Part shown: piece by piece, positions 32,863 to 45,688 of the stretch
How the letters are laid out: the number at the start of each line of letters is the position of its first letter
Numbering within the stretch: the first letter of the stretch is position 1
Assembly (NCBI GenBank): GCA_007644065.1
Contig: VJWN01000009.1
Span: 434,001 to 498,000 of the forward strand
Direction of reading: 5' to 3'
Source: Margaritispora aquatica
Lineage: Eukaryota; Ascomycota; Leotiomycetes; Helotiales; Discinellaceae
DNA length: 64,000 nt
The notes under the pieces: generated by a model
What the model was told of the DNA's origin: nothing
The model's database searches: none
Seen by the model: the letters and a program-made list of their open reading frames with translations, nothing else
Made by a program: the position numbers and the translations under genes

Positions 32863-34793
32863 ATGATCGACACCACCACTACCATCCTCCTCCTCCTCAG
32901 CCCTCTCGCCCTCCTAACGCTCCTCCTACACCAACTCTACCTCTCCCCACTTTCCTCTCTCCCCGGGCCAGCCCACACGCGGTTTGTGGACTGGTATCTC
33001 ATGTACCAGGAATTCACGGGGAAGAGAAGGACATACATCCATGCGTTGCATGAGTGGTATGGACCCGTGGTTAGGCTGGGCCCGAATGAGGTTAGTTTTT
33101 TGCGGGGGGAGGCTGTGAGAGAGATTTATATGTCGGGGGGAAGTGGGTTTGATAAGACGGGTTTTTATGGTTTGTTTAAGCAGTTTGGTACTAGGTTTGT
33201 GCGTTTCTTCTTTTTGGACTTTTTGGGGACAAGGGAGAAGGGGGGAAGTGAGGCTTTGGTTGTGTTGCGTCTGTATTGATAGTAGGGAGAAGAGAGGTTA
33301 AAGAAAGATGAAAAAGTGGGATGAAGGCTGATGAACTAATAGGACTATGTTCTCGACTTTGGGAAAAGTTGAGGTGAGTTTTACCTCTGGATTTTGTTTG
33401 CAAACTGGAGAAACAAGAAAGGAGCTGATGTACTTCATTGTAGCACAGTCAGAAGAAACGCCATATTGCAGGTCAATATGCCAATTCTAGTATCATGAAA
33501 CGAGATATTATAGATGGGATTCAAGATCGCGCAGATGCTTTTGTGGAGAAGTGCGTTGAGTCTAAGGGAGAGAGTATGGATGCTTATGTTTGTGTCTTTT
33601 GTCCAATGATGACTATAATCTCGTTAATTCATCATCTAGGTATATTTACATTGCTATGCACTAGATTGTGCTTCTCACTTCCTGTTTCATCCGTATGGAA
33701 CGCATTCCATTGAGAGTAAGGAAGACATGGCGATTATGGAAGAGCTGTCTTATCATAATAGTCTCATGAGTATGTTTCCACTCTAGCTCTTTCAAAGAGT
33801 AAATGTAGCTAAATCAGTACCAGAGAACCTAGCACAATATCGATGGCCAGCATTCTCAAAAATCTTAGACAAGATCATTCGTCCTAGACCTGCTCCATTA
33901 GCGAACGCACTTGTCTTAGAATCTACAAAGAAATCAGATGTTGGCGAGCACACGCTAGCATATAAGCTTCAGCATAGCAAAGATGCATTCCAACATATCC
34001 AAATAGCAGCTGAATGCAGTAAGCTCTGCGATTAACCCCAAATTCTCTATCTCGCTTACCAAAAACACAGTGGACCACCTAGCTGCTGGAATCGACACAA
34101 CAGGCGACGCACTCACTTTCCTGCTTTACCAGCTCTCCAGCACCAGCAAAAAGATACAAGAGATCCTTGCAGCCGAGCTTCTCTCGCCATCAAACCGTAC
34201 CAAACCCCTTGATTCACTCCCCTACCTCGACGCAGTGATCAGAGAAGCCCTACGTTGCTTCCCGCCCATCCCGATGTCCCAGCCGCGATATGTCCCGGCT
34301 GGAGGACGTGTTATTGATGGTGTTTTCATCCCTGCTGGTACGATTGTGAGTTGTCAAGCTTGGAGCGTGCATAGATTGAATGAGAGCGTGTTTAAGGATG
34401 GAGAGAAGTTTTGGCCGGAAAGGTGGTTGCTTGATGATGGGAATGTGGATGGTGATATCGAGGAGAGGAAAGAGAAGATTGCGGAGATGAATAGGCTGTT
34501 CTTCGCTTTTGGGGCCGGTGCGAGGGGGTGTACTGGTCGTCAGTGAGTTTTCACCATTCTCATATAATATCACAGGAGATGAGCAAAGATGAACTGGTTT
34601 GGTTGCAGTCTTGCTAATATTACGACGCAGTCTGGCGATCGCAGAGATGAAGTGTCTATTGAAAGAGGTTTATACCAGGTTTCGAACGAGTATTGCACCG
34701 GATATGCAGGGCAGGATGACGATTTCGGATCAGGTCATCTCAAGTCGGCCGTTGGATCAGACTTGTAAGTTGGTGTTTGAGCGGAGGAGTTGA
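32863..34793 (+). CDS. Cytochrome P450 monooxygenase (seven exons)
   Basis: Seven exons (32863-33194, 33343-33373, 33453-33587, 33640-33769, 33818-34018, 34071-34542, 34631-34793) keep frame and give 487 aa, a normal microsomal P450 length. An N-terminal hydrophobic anchor (residues 7-27) is followed by a Pro-rich hinge (LSSLPGPAH). The I-helix AAGIDTTGD is at about 281-289. The K-helix ExxR (EALR) is at 335-338. The haem-ligand loop FGAGARGCTGRHLA has Cys430. It oxidises an unknown lipophilic substrate at the ER with NADPH-P450 reductase. The second exon is only 31 nt. The last acceptor is the CGACGCAG at 34630; the nearer CAG would add residues and lose frame. An ornithine-cyclodeaminase-like gene lies upstream and a copper amine oxidase downstream. 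Confidence 0.95.
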
Positions 34794-35964
34794 GAGTGGG
34801 TATGGAGTTGAACTCCGAGTGTGTGTGTTTGCGGGTATGGATTGATACCCGTGTTGCAAGAATGGGATTCTTGAAGTTCCCCATTGTTGTTGGGAAGGAT
34901 TAAAATTCTCAGGTTGGGATTCATGGAAATAGATCTATATGTCATGGGTAGGAGTCGGGCAAACGAATATATGCCTAGTCATTAAACCAATTACTCACAC
35001 GCTATGAAAAGGCATTACCATGTTCACATTACTACGTATCTAGTTGATATCTCAAGATGCAAACCCGATAATGTAACACGATTGTAACACGATTACAAAA
35101 CTTAGTTCTCTATGACAGGTATCTAAACTTGAACTCCGTCGTCCTCGTCGTCTCTTTCCAATCCCAGCTACCCTACACGCCCGCACACACGGAATCCCAT
35201 TCTCGGGACCTCCTCCAACCACCAACCGCCAGCACACCAGTCTCCAAACAGCTGGTCCAGCCGACTCTCACCTCCGACCTGCAGGACCCAACGTCTTAAC
35301 TGGATATATGTAAAAGCGATAACAGGCCGAAGAGTGGGGGAACGGGTTTAGCGAGCCCCCTAGATCCTTGGCGACGTCACGTGTGGTGCTTATCTCGAGC
35401 TGTCCATCGGACGTCGTGCCCGAGTTTCGTGGTTACTCATGTTCGGTGGACTTCTTGTGAGATTTCACATAGATACTTAAGCAGTTTATGTGCAGTTTTC
35501 TGGATTTCTGTTGCTATCGACGTCCATTTGTTCGTGTGTTCGTTTTCGTGAGTTGGATCGTGATTCCTTGAATAAAAGTGTTTCATACAGGTATGTAAGG
35601 TTGTGGTTCCTATGTCTTTGTGGTAAATGTCGAGAGTGGGAGTGGGAGTTTGTAAATTCTCGAGATGAAGATGCTCGTATGCGTGTTCCTTGGAGTCGAA
35701 GTTCAGAGGAACATGAGTATAGACGTACAGTATCGTCCGTTGCAATCAATATTGTATAGCCAAGCGAACACAAGTGTGACAGCCACCAACAACAAATTGG
35801 CAGGAGCTCGCTTCGGTATACAGCATAGTCCTGGACGTCATGAGAGTTGATATCTTCATTCGTAGTTCTCTACGTCATTTAAAGCCTTCAATGCAGCTCA
35901 TCTCAAAGCCAGCCACACAAACTTCATGCCCTAAATACAAGCTAACCTCATCCCAGATCTCAAA
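34794..35964. other. 1.2-kb region between the P450 and copper amine oxidase genes
   Basis: It includes the P450 3' end and the amine oxidase promoter. Nothing else supported was seen, and short frames on both strands have no features. Confidence 0.4.
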
Positions 35965-38169
35965 ATGTCACCATCCACATGTTCCATGTCCCCAAAACCC
36001 CTCGCCTCGCCAACGCACCCCCTCGACCCCCTCACAGCGTCAGAAATCGTCCTCGCAGCACAAATCCTCAAGTCCACCTCCGAACACGACTTACACTTCA
36101 AAATCATCACGATCCTCGAGCCACCAAAGGCGCTCCTCCGACCCTTCCTAGCAGCCGAGCGTGCAGGCACTCTCACCTCGACTCAATCCCTGCCTCGTAC
36201 CGCTTCATCGCTATACTACGAGCGCGGGACCACGAATTTGTTCCTGGCTGAAGTAGACCTGAGGACGAAGAAGGTGGTTAAGAAGGAGAAATTGGACGCG
36301 AGGATCCATGGCCAGAATGACGTCGATGAGAGTATGGAGTTACGAGATGCGTGTTTGAAGGATGAGGGCGTGAGGGAGGAGATTAGAAAATTCAAGCTGC
36401 CGGAGGGCTTGGAGGTGCAGTGTGATCCATGGCCGTATGGACGAGATTCAGAGGATCATTTGCCACGTTATGTTCAGGTATTGATTTCTTCCCCATATTC
36501 TACTCATGAGGCGTTGGATAGTGTTGTTGACAAAGACAGTGCTACCTGTTCGCCCGCAAAACCCACCCCGGAGCAAACCACTATGACCTCCCACTCCCCT
36601 TCTCACCAATCATGGACATGCTGTCCAAGCGCGTGATCGAGATTGTGCGTCTTCCTACCGGTCTAGATAGCAAGACTAACACTGACGCCGTGTACCAACC
36701 CCACGATGCGAAAGAGTACCACCACGAGCTACAAACCTCGCCACCACGATCTGATCTCAAGCCACTGATCGTCCACCAACCTGAAGGCGTGTCCTTCACT
36801 ATAGATGGGTATCTCATCAAATGGCAGAAATGGCGCTTCAGGTTGGGCTACACGTGGAGAGAAGGCATGGTGCTCCATGATGTTACGTACGATGGGAGAG
36901 AGCTGTTCCATCGGTTGAGCTTGAGCGAGATGTTCGTACCATATGGTGATCCGAGGTATCCGTATTCGAGGAAGAGTGTTTTTGACGTCGGTGATATCGG
37001 GGCAGGTGTTTGTGCGAATAACCTCGCTTTGGGATGCGATTGTCTGGGGGTAATAAAGGTATGCATGATTCCGCTCGCCCCCTTCTGACCTCGCTTCGCA
37101 TCACTCTCCTCGCTTGGCTCGGACAAAACCTACACAACCTAACACACAAAAACAGTACTTCTCCTTCGTGATCGCCGACTCCCGGGGCGATGCAATCCCC
37201 AAGCCAAACGCAATCTGCATGCACGAGATCGACGACGGCATCGGCTGGAAACACACCAACACACGCACAGGCTCTGTGTCGATCGTGCGGTCCCGCGTCC
37301 TCGTCCTCCAAACCATCATTACAGTCGGCAACTACGAGTATGTATTCATGTGGCACTTTGACCAAGCCGCCGGATTGCACTACAAGATTCAAGCCACAGG
37401 AATTCTTTCCACATGTCCTATCGACCCTGGCGTCTCCGTCCCCTTCGGCACGAACGTCAACGTTGGCGTCATGGCACCTTTTCACCAGCACGTCTTCTCG
37501 CTACGGATCGATCCGTGTCTGGATGGAGACAACAACTCCGTGGTAGAAGAAGATTCAGTCGCCATGCCATGGGACGAGAACAATCCATACGGCGTGGGCT
37601 ACACGACCACAAACACAGTGATCAAGACGTCGACGAGTCTCGAGAGCGCGCCAAATCGCGTGCACAAGATCATCAATCCCAGCTCCATAAACCCCACGAC
37701 GTCAAAGCCAGTCGCGTACGCAATCCACTCGCCAGTGAAGCAAATGCTCCTCGCGTCGCCGCAATCGTACCACGGTCTGCGTGCGAAATACGCTTTGCAT
37801 CCCTTCTGGGTGACGAAGCACTCTGATACCGAACTTTACGCTGCGGGAGACTACACGTACCAGTCCCTTCCTGCGGCGACGCTGAATCCTGATCTGGGGA
37901 CGTGGGCTGATCGAGGCGATTGTGTCGAGGACACCGATATCGTGGTTTGGCATAGCATAAGTCTAACGCATAACCCACGGCCGGAGGATTACCCTGTCAT
38001 GCCATGTGATACTATGACGGTGAGCTTGAAGCCTAGTGGGTTCTTTGAAAGCAATCCCGCGTTGGATGTGCCGCAGAGTACACAAAGGAGTAATGGGAGT
38101 CGATTGGTGGATGAAGCGCTTGTGGAAGCCGTGGGAGAGAAGGAGGGAACAGGTAAGTCGAAGCTATAA
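35965..38169 (+). CDS. Copper-containing primary amine oxidase
   Basis: Three exons (35965-36477, 36540-37058, 37156-38169), all phase 0, encode 681 aa, the normal length for fungal enzymes. The active-site motif N-Y-E (Tyr404 within TVGNYEYVF) is the Tyr that self-processes to topaquinone. The copper ligands are H-x-H (454, 456 in PFHQHVFS) and a C-terminal His in SLTHNPRPEDYPVMP. The base Asp lies in the SVFDVGDIGAG segment. The enzyme oxidises primary amines to aldehyde, ammonia and hydrogen peroxide and is often peroxisomal in fungi. The protein ends KSKL, close to a peroxisomal PTS1-type SKL, which fits peroxisomal import. It is the third same-strand enzyme after the ornithine-cyclodeaminase-like and P450 genes. 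Confidence 0.96.
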
Positions 38170-38592
38170 TTAGATAGGTTCTACAAGAGCATTGCTACAT
38201 AACCGGTGGTTGGTATAGATCTGGTTAGCAATTATAAATTAAAGCTATGTGAAATGGATATGAGAAGCGCACATGCAAAGCAATCGACTGTAAGACAATA
38301 ACAGCATCTTTGATGACATGAATCTTTGCTTCTCTCTATCGTTTGTTTCTCGTCTCATCTAATTCATACAAGCACACTCAGCAAACCAGAAGCACTGGAA
38401 AGTAGCAGACAATGCACATAAGCAACACAACCCACGCTGACCAGCACCATCACGCCAGAACGCAATCCGTGTGTCCAAACCAAACCAAAGAGGGAATATC
38501 AACCGGATACCGATGGAATAAACGCCTCTTCAATGCGTTACCCCACCCATGTAGTAGTGAAACAATGTTGAGCTAGAATGCTCTACGCCCAA
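38170..38592. other. Spacer between convergent amine oxidase and BLM10 genes
   Basis: About 0.4 kb between the two stop codons. It should be 3' untranslated sequence of both. No gene or repeat was seen. Confidence 0.5.
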
Positions 38593-41500
38593 TCATGCAA
38601 AATATGATTTCCACAAGACGCCTTCTAAATCCTCAAGCTGGTCTGCTGTGAAATACTACACGAATAGTTAGCGACGTTTTTTTTAAGAAGTGAAATTTGC
38701 AAACCTTTTGATCAGTGATCCATGTATCTTGTCTCGTCTTCTTGAAATCTGCCAAGATAGATTTCACTGCCTTTCCAATAGCACCTGCATCGTTGGCTGC
38801 TCTAGATGCAAGCAAAGCCAGTATCTCTGGCATCCATTCTGGTGGCGGTGTCATATATGGGAAAGCAGTCACCAAAGCTCCCAAGCCAAGTACAGCAGCA
38901 TGTCGTCTAATTACTTGCTGATTGTTGTTGATTGGCGTTGCTGTACCGGGCAGCTTCTTTGGCATTGGATTCTTCCTCAAAGCTTCGGTGAATTTCTTCT
39001 TAAGCGAGGACAAAATATTGTCACGGAGTGCCACTGGAGAACAGCGAATCATACCGGATAATGTGGTGGCAGCACCAGAGCGAACTTCATGCTGAGTATC
39101 CTCGAGCATATCAGCAACTGCAACAAATAGAGCTTCTTGCTGCTCTGGTTTGATGAGAAATATGCGACGGAAGTAGATGACCTGCATATTGATCAAGGTA
39201 CGAAGACGTTGATGCCAGGATGTTGAAACCTTGCCAATGCGGATGAGAGCTGCGATGAAAGGGCCATCTTCACCGGCTCGGAATGGAATATTAGGCAAGT
39301 GACGATAAACAAGATAAGCAAGCCTTTGCAATTCTGTGTCCTCCTTCACATCCATCATGTGCAGTAACTGCTCCATGAAAACATCCGGAAAGAAATCAAG
39401 AAGCTGCGTACACTCGTGTGAGTACAGTGTGTTATTGAGCCATAATAGCACAGTCTTGCTGCCCGATGTGTATGATGACGGAGTCTGTTGACCAGGTGTA
39501 CGTTCGCCTCTCCATACCTCCAAACGATCAAAGACATCTATGAGACTGGCCTTGAAATCCTTTGGTGGCGCGTAAGGCTTGATTCCGATAGATGAAGAGG
39601 CTTTGTTTGCTTTTAGGAGCGTGTCAACGTCCTTGAAGGCTTCGTAATACCTTGTCCTATAAATTAGAGAAATCGTACGTCCAATAGCCTCTCGAACAGC
39701 TTTGTAAGGATGGTCAATGTGGGCCAAGAAGTCCTCGAGGATAGGCTTCTCTGCACGGAAATGCCAGCCATAGTCCAGGATAGCAGTCTCTAGTAGCTGA
39801 ATCTTCGAGCTTTCTTTGAAGGCTGCGTTCGATGCCATGTCCAGGCGGAAAGCTCCAAGATATTCGACAAGCTCCCGAGCTTGTCTGGGATCGCGCACGC
39901 CTGTGAGCATATGCATTGCCGTAGCCCAATAAGAAAGATTTTCTGGTGTCAATCCATCTGCGAAGACGTTCAACATAATTGGTAGACCATATGCCCAAAC
40001 TTTGTTGCGGATTTCGACAGGCCGTTCGCCCACCGAAAGAAGCAGAGCAGATATGATTTCTGCGGTCGCACGATGTTGATGCTTGTCACTCCCATCCTCA
40101 AATACTGCTGCAATCTCTTGTTTAATGTCGTCAAAAGTAGCAACTGTCAGGTCGCAGAGGGTAAGATCGAATGTCCCAATCAGAAGTGATGTGTACTGAA
40201 CTCTGAATCGATCAGATGCTGCGTCACGAGGTTCTTGCTTCATGTAACCAAAGAATTTCTTATACCAGTCCCTAGTAAGAAGTTTTCCAACCTCTTTCTT
40301 GACAGACATCTCGAGCTCATCATAATCGGTCCATTCTTCGAAACGCGCCACAGTGGCTTTGAACGACTTGCCCCATACAAGCCAACCCGGAAAGTCTCGA
40401 TCAATATAATGATCTGGAAGCTCCATTTTGGCAAAGCCGTCAAGATATTTCTGAGTCCAGTTTGGATCCTCCTTATCAACGACGATCTCTAATCTATTTA
40501 GGGTGCTTTCCTCCTGTCGAATGTACTTTTCCATGCTATGTCCGTAGATTGCACGTGTCTCAACATGGCTGAGAATTCGAGTAAACGATTCGGCATAGCT
40601 GGCTCGCAAACCTGGATGATCGCTGACAGCTCCATTGACAGCTAGCTCAACAAGAGAAGGAGGAGCAAGGGTCTGAAGGCGCAAACCTGTGTTGAGAATG
40701 AAAATCGTGCATCGACTTGCTACCTTCCAATGCGAGTCCTTGGCGAGAGCGATGAGCTCTAATGCTAGAGTTGCCTTCTTATTCTCGACTTTGCTTCTCC
40801 GACCTACGATAAAGTTGTGCCTTGAACTAATGTTTGTGGCAACGTCCTCTTTTGGTTTCAAAAAGTCAATCAAGCTCTGGTTCACAACCATGTATTGCGG
40901 CAAAGATTTGCCGAATTCGACCAAACCTCCGTACATTGCACTATTACTGACTTTCTGGATTGATGGCTTATCAACCGATGCTGACTTGATATACAGCTTG
41001 ATCATGTCTGGTGCGAAACGCCAATCTTTTGATATCGTCTTGGTGAGACTTCCATAAAGCAATGTATATAATGAACCTTTGATTCGATCAAAGTCGTTAG
41101 TTTCCAATGCTTGCTTGAAGGTTTCCATGAGTGGAGGAATGACAAGAGGTCGGCCTCCCACAAGACTCTTCAGCGCAGATTCCAATGCAGATTGTGCGTT
41201 GATACGAACTTCGGCATATAGAGATACGGATGAAGCAGCAAGTTCTAAAAGTAGCTTTTTGTCGAGATCGGATTTATGCCTTGCTGAAGAATTGTGCTTG
41301 GCACGAGCAAAGTGGTAGATGGTGGCTCTCTTGACCAACAGCGGTCTCGGATAATATTTTCGAAGTCCATTGACCTTGAAAGCTCTCACGTCGGCAAGAT
41401 AAAGCTTGGTAAGACGCTCCAGCATGTGAGCAGACCTCTCATTTCCCACATCAGTAATCCAGATTCTGTACGCCTGATAGAGGGAGTTGAAACAGGTAAC

Positions 41501-44500
41501 ATCGTCTTGCTGTTCCTTACTCAGAAAGGCGTGCATTTTCGACAGAAGGTGACCGACGTCCTCTCGAAGTTTGTGAACATGGTTATAAATCGGGCTGTTC
41601 TTCTCCAACAGATATCCTTCTCGGTAGTGGAATTGAGGTCGGGTTTCTTCGTCTGCTCCTTCAGCCAGGGGATCGTCGTCTTCGTCAATCGCGTCATCAT
41701 CTTCCATAGAAGTATCACCATTCATGTCTGTATCCTTAGCGTGTTGGCCTGAAGCCTTTTTGGGATCGAAAAGCGTAGCAACTCCAGAAATGACGAGGCG
41801 CAATTGAGCCAAGTTCCTCGAAACCTCATCTGACCATTCCTTGTTCTTGCCCTTCCTGCTCACGGGGGGATTGTCACTGATGAGCTCAGATAGTTTCCGA
41901 GTCGCCGACTGCACCTGAGACTCGAATAATTCAACGGCAAATTGAAGCTCCTTATCAGAAGGGAGATGCCAATTGATCGTCAAGTCATGTGGGTTAGTAA
42001 GCTTACCCCAGTCGCTGACATCAAGTCCCCTCTTGAACACCTCGGGCTCGTACATTGCAGCGTCAACAGGGTAGATCAAGGTTAAGTTGAGCAAAAGATG
42101 GTGAATGTAGTTCGACACATGGATTGTTGGAATTCCACGGCATTTCTCTTGCATGTAGAGTGCAATGTCGAATAAATCCTTCTTGTACGGCATGAGACTC
42201 TCACCAACATGAACGATTATCATGCTGAGCATACTGATATGCCAAACTAGAGCACGATCTCTTGGTAATACTTCTGTGCCACTGCTCCTGTCCGATGCTG
42301 CCTCATTGTAGTCGATTTCATTACGGATACCAACGACCAGCATCGGCACAAATATCTTCAAAGTCTTTTCTGGATTCGCCTTGCAGAGACAATTGCAAAT
42401 GAACGCCATTGCATCTCGTGCTTGGTGAACAACATGGCCTCCCACGAATGCAGCTAGCTTTTCGAGTGCTAGATCGAATATTTCGGGCGAAAGTGCTGCA
42501 AACAGTGGCGTCAATGCTGCCGGTAAAGTGTTGATTACACTTTCTTCTGGGGAGCCAGTGCGTACCCGCGACGTTTCGGGTAGATTTTCGAGTAAAACGA
42601 ATATTTTCCCGAGAAGCAGGGTCACAAACTCGCCAAAACCAGCTGTTGATGAGCGGACGATGTTAGCCTCATCCTCATCACTCAACTCCGTGAGATAATC
42701 GATCTCAATATTTGGACCCTCCCGCTCCATACGCTCCATTTCGCCTTGAACCCATTGAATAGCTAATGAAGAGTCATGAATCTCGGAACTCTGTTTGGTG
42801 AGGTCCACAAATGGGACACTAAAAGCCACGGCTTGAATGAAGTTAAGGGTATGGAGCGTTTTTGTAAGATCATTGGCATCAATTCCGGGCAATGCTAATG
42901 CTAATAGAGCAGTGATGTGGCAACGTAAGCCCTTGTGCTTGGACATGACATTTGCGATCAATTGTAGGCCACAGAGGGATGATGTTGTTCTATGCACTTC
43001 AACAAGTCCCTGCAAAGAAGGATAGAAGCGTTGGAGCGCACCAGGGAGAATCAAGTGAGGTTCTAGATATGCGAGTCCCTGAATAGCCCCAAAATAGTAA
43101 TTCAGTGCTTTCGACTTCTTTGAAAACAAGCCGAGAAACATCACTTCTTTTAAGCTAAGAACAAATCTTCGCTTTAGTGCCGCATTGATTCGTCGCTCGG
43201 GAGGAGTATCCATTTCCTTGGTCTGCTCTCTATTCCATCGCATGACGAAGAAATCAACCAAGTGGTAGACAATCTGTGCCAACATTTCTGTCCAGGGGCC
43301 CTGATTGGAAGGATGAAAGAAAGTGTCAATGGATTGCATGAGTCCTTCTAGGTTAGACAGTATAGATCCAGGCTTGTCGATACAGTCTGGGGATAGAGAC
43401 ATGACGATCCATCTAGCTATTGAGTAACCGATTGGACTCTTCTTCTTGTCCTTTTCGAGAAGGATTCCAAACCCGGCTCCTGAATCAACACCGTCACTGT
43501 ACGGGGAAGATGCTTGGCCCACAGGGATTTCAGTTAACCTGAGCAAAGCAGTGAAAATTAGATCTGACTGATCTTTGGTGAAAATGCCATACTCCGAGAA
43601 TGGAACATGTTTACTTCCTAACGAATCTCGGGCAAGTCTTGAAAATATGTCGAGGAACGCTACATCGAATGTCTTTGATCTGTTCACAAGGGACCAGAGA
43701 TGGAAAAAGGTGGGTAAATAGTCTTGTGGTTGAAGTTGTCCAGGCTCATCTGGAGCGGGGTGCGTCGGCATGAGCATGTTGAGAGCTCCTAGAACAATAA
43801 AAGCCCCACCAAGATCCGATGTAGTAAAATAGGGTAATATCTCCTCAAGCATAGCTTTCCGTTCGCTTGGATCAAAGTATTGTGTCGCAAAGGTGGTTAT
43901 ATTGGCCACGCTCTTGTGGTTTCGCTTCTGTCCTCCATGATGATGGGTAGCAACTTCTGCAGACATAACCATTGACTTGATCTCCTTCCATAATGGCTTC
44001 CAGTCTAATATCAGGTCCTCTCCAGGTTTGAGGTAATGCTTTTTCCTGTTTTGCATTAGGAATAATTACACGACTCATGTGGCAGTTGTCACTTACTTCA
44101 ACAAGCACCGAAACATGCTTTCGAATCTATCTGCAGCGACCCAATCCATGCCTGGAGCTAATGCCAGCATATAGTACATCTGTATGAGCTTGACCCGCAG
44201 GTCTCTGCTGATCTCGAACTTGAGGCTTAGCCATCCTCTCAGTTCTCTGGTCCAATGGAGGGCGCCCGGTGATATGTCTTCAGCTTTCAGAGCAATATAG
44301 AGCTGCTTCAAGATCTCTTCTAATGCTTCATTCCGCTCTGCCTCCTCCTCTACTTTGTATGGAAGTAACTGGAAATAAGGGAACGTTCGGGGTCTGTAGC
44401 GTTTTTCCTGGTCTGATTCCCCATTTGTGCCAAAGCCGAGACCGGGCGTCGTTGCGCGAGATATCATATCACTCGACTGCCCATTTTGCAGCATATTCTG

Positions 44501-44629
44501 AAGGAATTGCGCATGGCTGCGACCATTTGTGTAGCCTTCTTCCATATTCTTGGGGGCGACGTTGGTAATTATCGTAGAGTTGCTGACAGACAGCTTGATT
44601 TTTTTATGAGGACGGTCTAAATCATCCAT
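38593..44629 (-). CDS. blm10: Proteasome activator Blm10/PA200 homologue
   Basis: Three exons (44097-44629, 38705-44045, 38593-38655) give 1978 aa, the expected size of Blm10/PA200. The N-terminus is charged and likely disordered (HKKIKLS, a nuclear-import-like patch). The rest is a long series of helical HEAT-like repeats. These include the characteristic middle block (TPGQQTPSSYTSGSKTVLLW) and C-terminal repeats with SGAATTLSGMIRCSPVALRD. A last 21-codon exon after a TTTGC-type donor adds YFTADQLEDLEGVLWKSYFA. Blm10 caps the 20S core, opens its gate, and acts in nuclear proteasome assembly and histone or acetyl-protein turnover. The last residues are Y-F-A, where Blm10/PA200 proteins usually have an HbYX end (Y-Y-A). 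Confidence 0.95.
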
Positions 44630-45688
44630 TGCTATCAGTACAATGCGTTGTAGTTTCAGGTATGACAGAAGAAAAAAGCGTGAATGTACCTTCAAAGGAG
44701 CGTGGAGGTAAAGTTGGAGCTTGAACGAGGCGCTGTCAAGCTTGAAAGGAATCAATAGCTCTATCACACGACCTAATTGGTATGTATTCACAACGTCAAC
44801 TCAACGAAATTTCACAAGCAGCCCCTAAAGATAGAAGCCGTTTCTCTGGCGCTTTGCATTGACGAGATCGATAGAAAGCAGAAGAGGAATGAAGGTCGGC
44901 CTGTCCTGCTGATTTCTAGCTGTGATACTTCGTCCGCACTCCACGAGGCGAGTGCAGCCTTGTCTCTCCACACGGCTGACTAAGTAGATCGTATGTAAGT
45001 GATTCAAAAAGATGCAGTGACCTGCATGAGTTGTGAAGTGCGGATTGAAGATATAATATTGAAGTTTAGTGGTCATAAGTCGTAAATAGGGCAATGTATC
45101 AATCAAAACTGCTCCAGGGATAAAGACCCTTATGCTTTCTAGAAATTTAGGTACTAAAATGTACGAACGCAGGCATGCGCAGTACGCAATCACTCACACC
45201 TCTACGTTAGATAAAGTACGCAAGACATTTGCCTGCGGCGAGCTCTTTTGGATGAACGGATGGATTTTGGTTATCTCCGTTTTCAAGCATGTACTATTCT
45301 GAATTATGTTTTCAGGCTTCGCCGTGTGTCCTACTGTAACAACCTTCTAGCTTGAAGTGAAGAGGTATCTACTACGTTAGGTCCCGATAGTTTGTGGAGC
45401 CGCCATCTCAAGCACATAGACACAGCACATCGTCACGCTAGTCAATGTTAAGCTATACATCTACCATTAGCCTTCTGGAAGGACTGCAAGCAATATATTT
45501 GAAATGCCTATCAATTCCTACGCAATACAGTGGGTATACATCTTGGAACCTCCAATATCAACTATTCTTCTCGGCTTTGAATGAAGCCTTCTTATTTATA
45601 CATGTAGCTCAAAACGTCCCCATCGTTGGTCTATTCTCCAACCAAAAGTATATACATGGACAAATGAAATATCCAGGGAGAGCGCAAA
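44630..45688. other. Intergenic region upstream of BLM10
   Basis: About 1.1 kb with the BLM10 promoter and leader and the 3' end of the next minus-strand gene. The BLM10 frame stays open to about 44791 without another ATG. No other gene or repeat was seen. Confidence 0.4.

Noticed and set aside
35437..35773. Overlapping short frames between the P450 and amine oxidase genes
   Set aside because: Several frames on both strands are equally open without protein features; this is a spacer.
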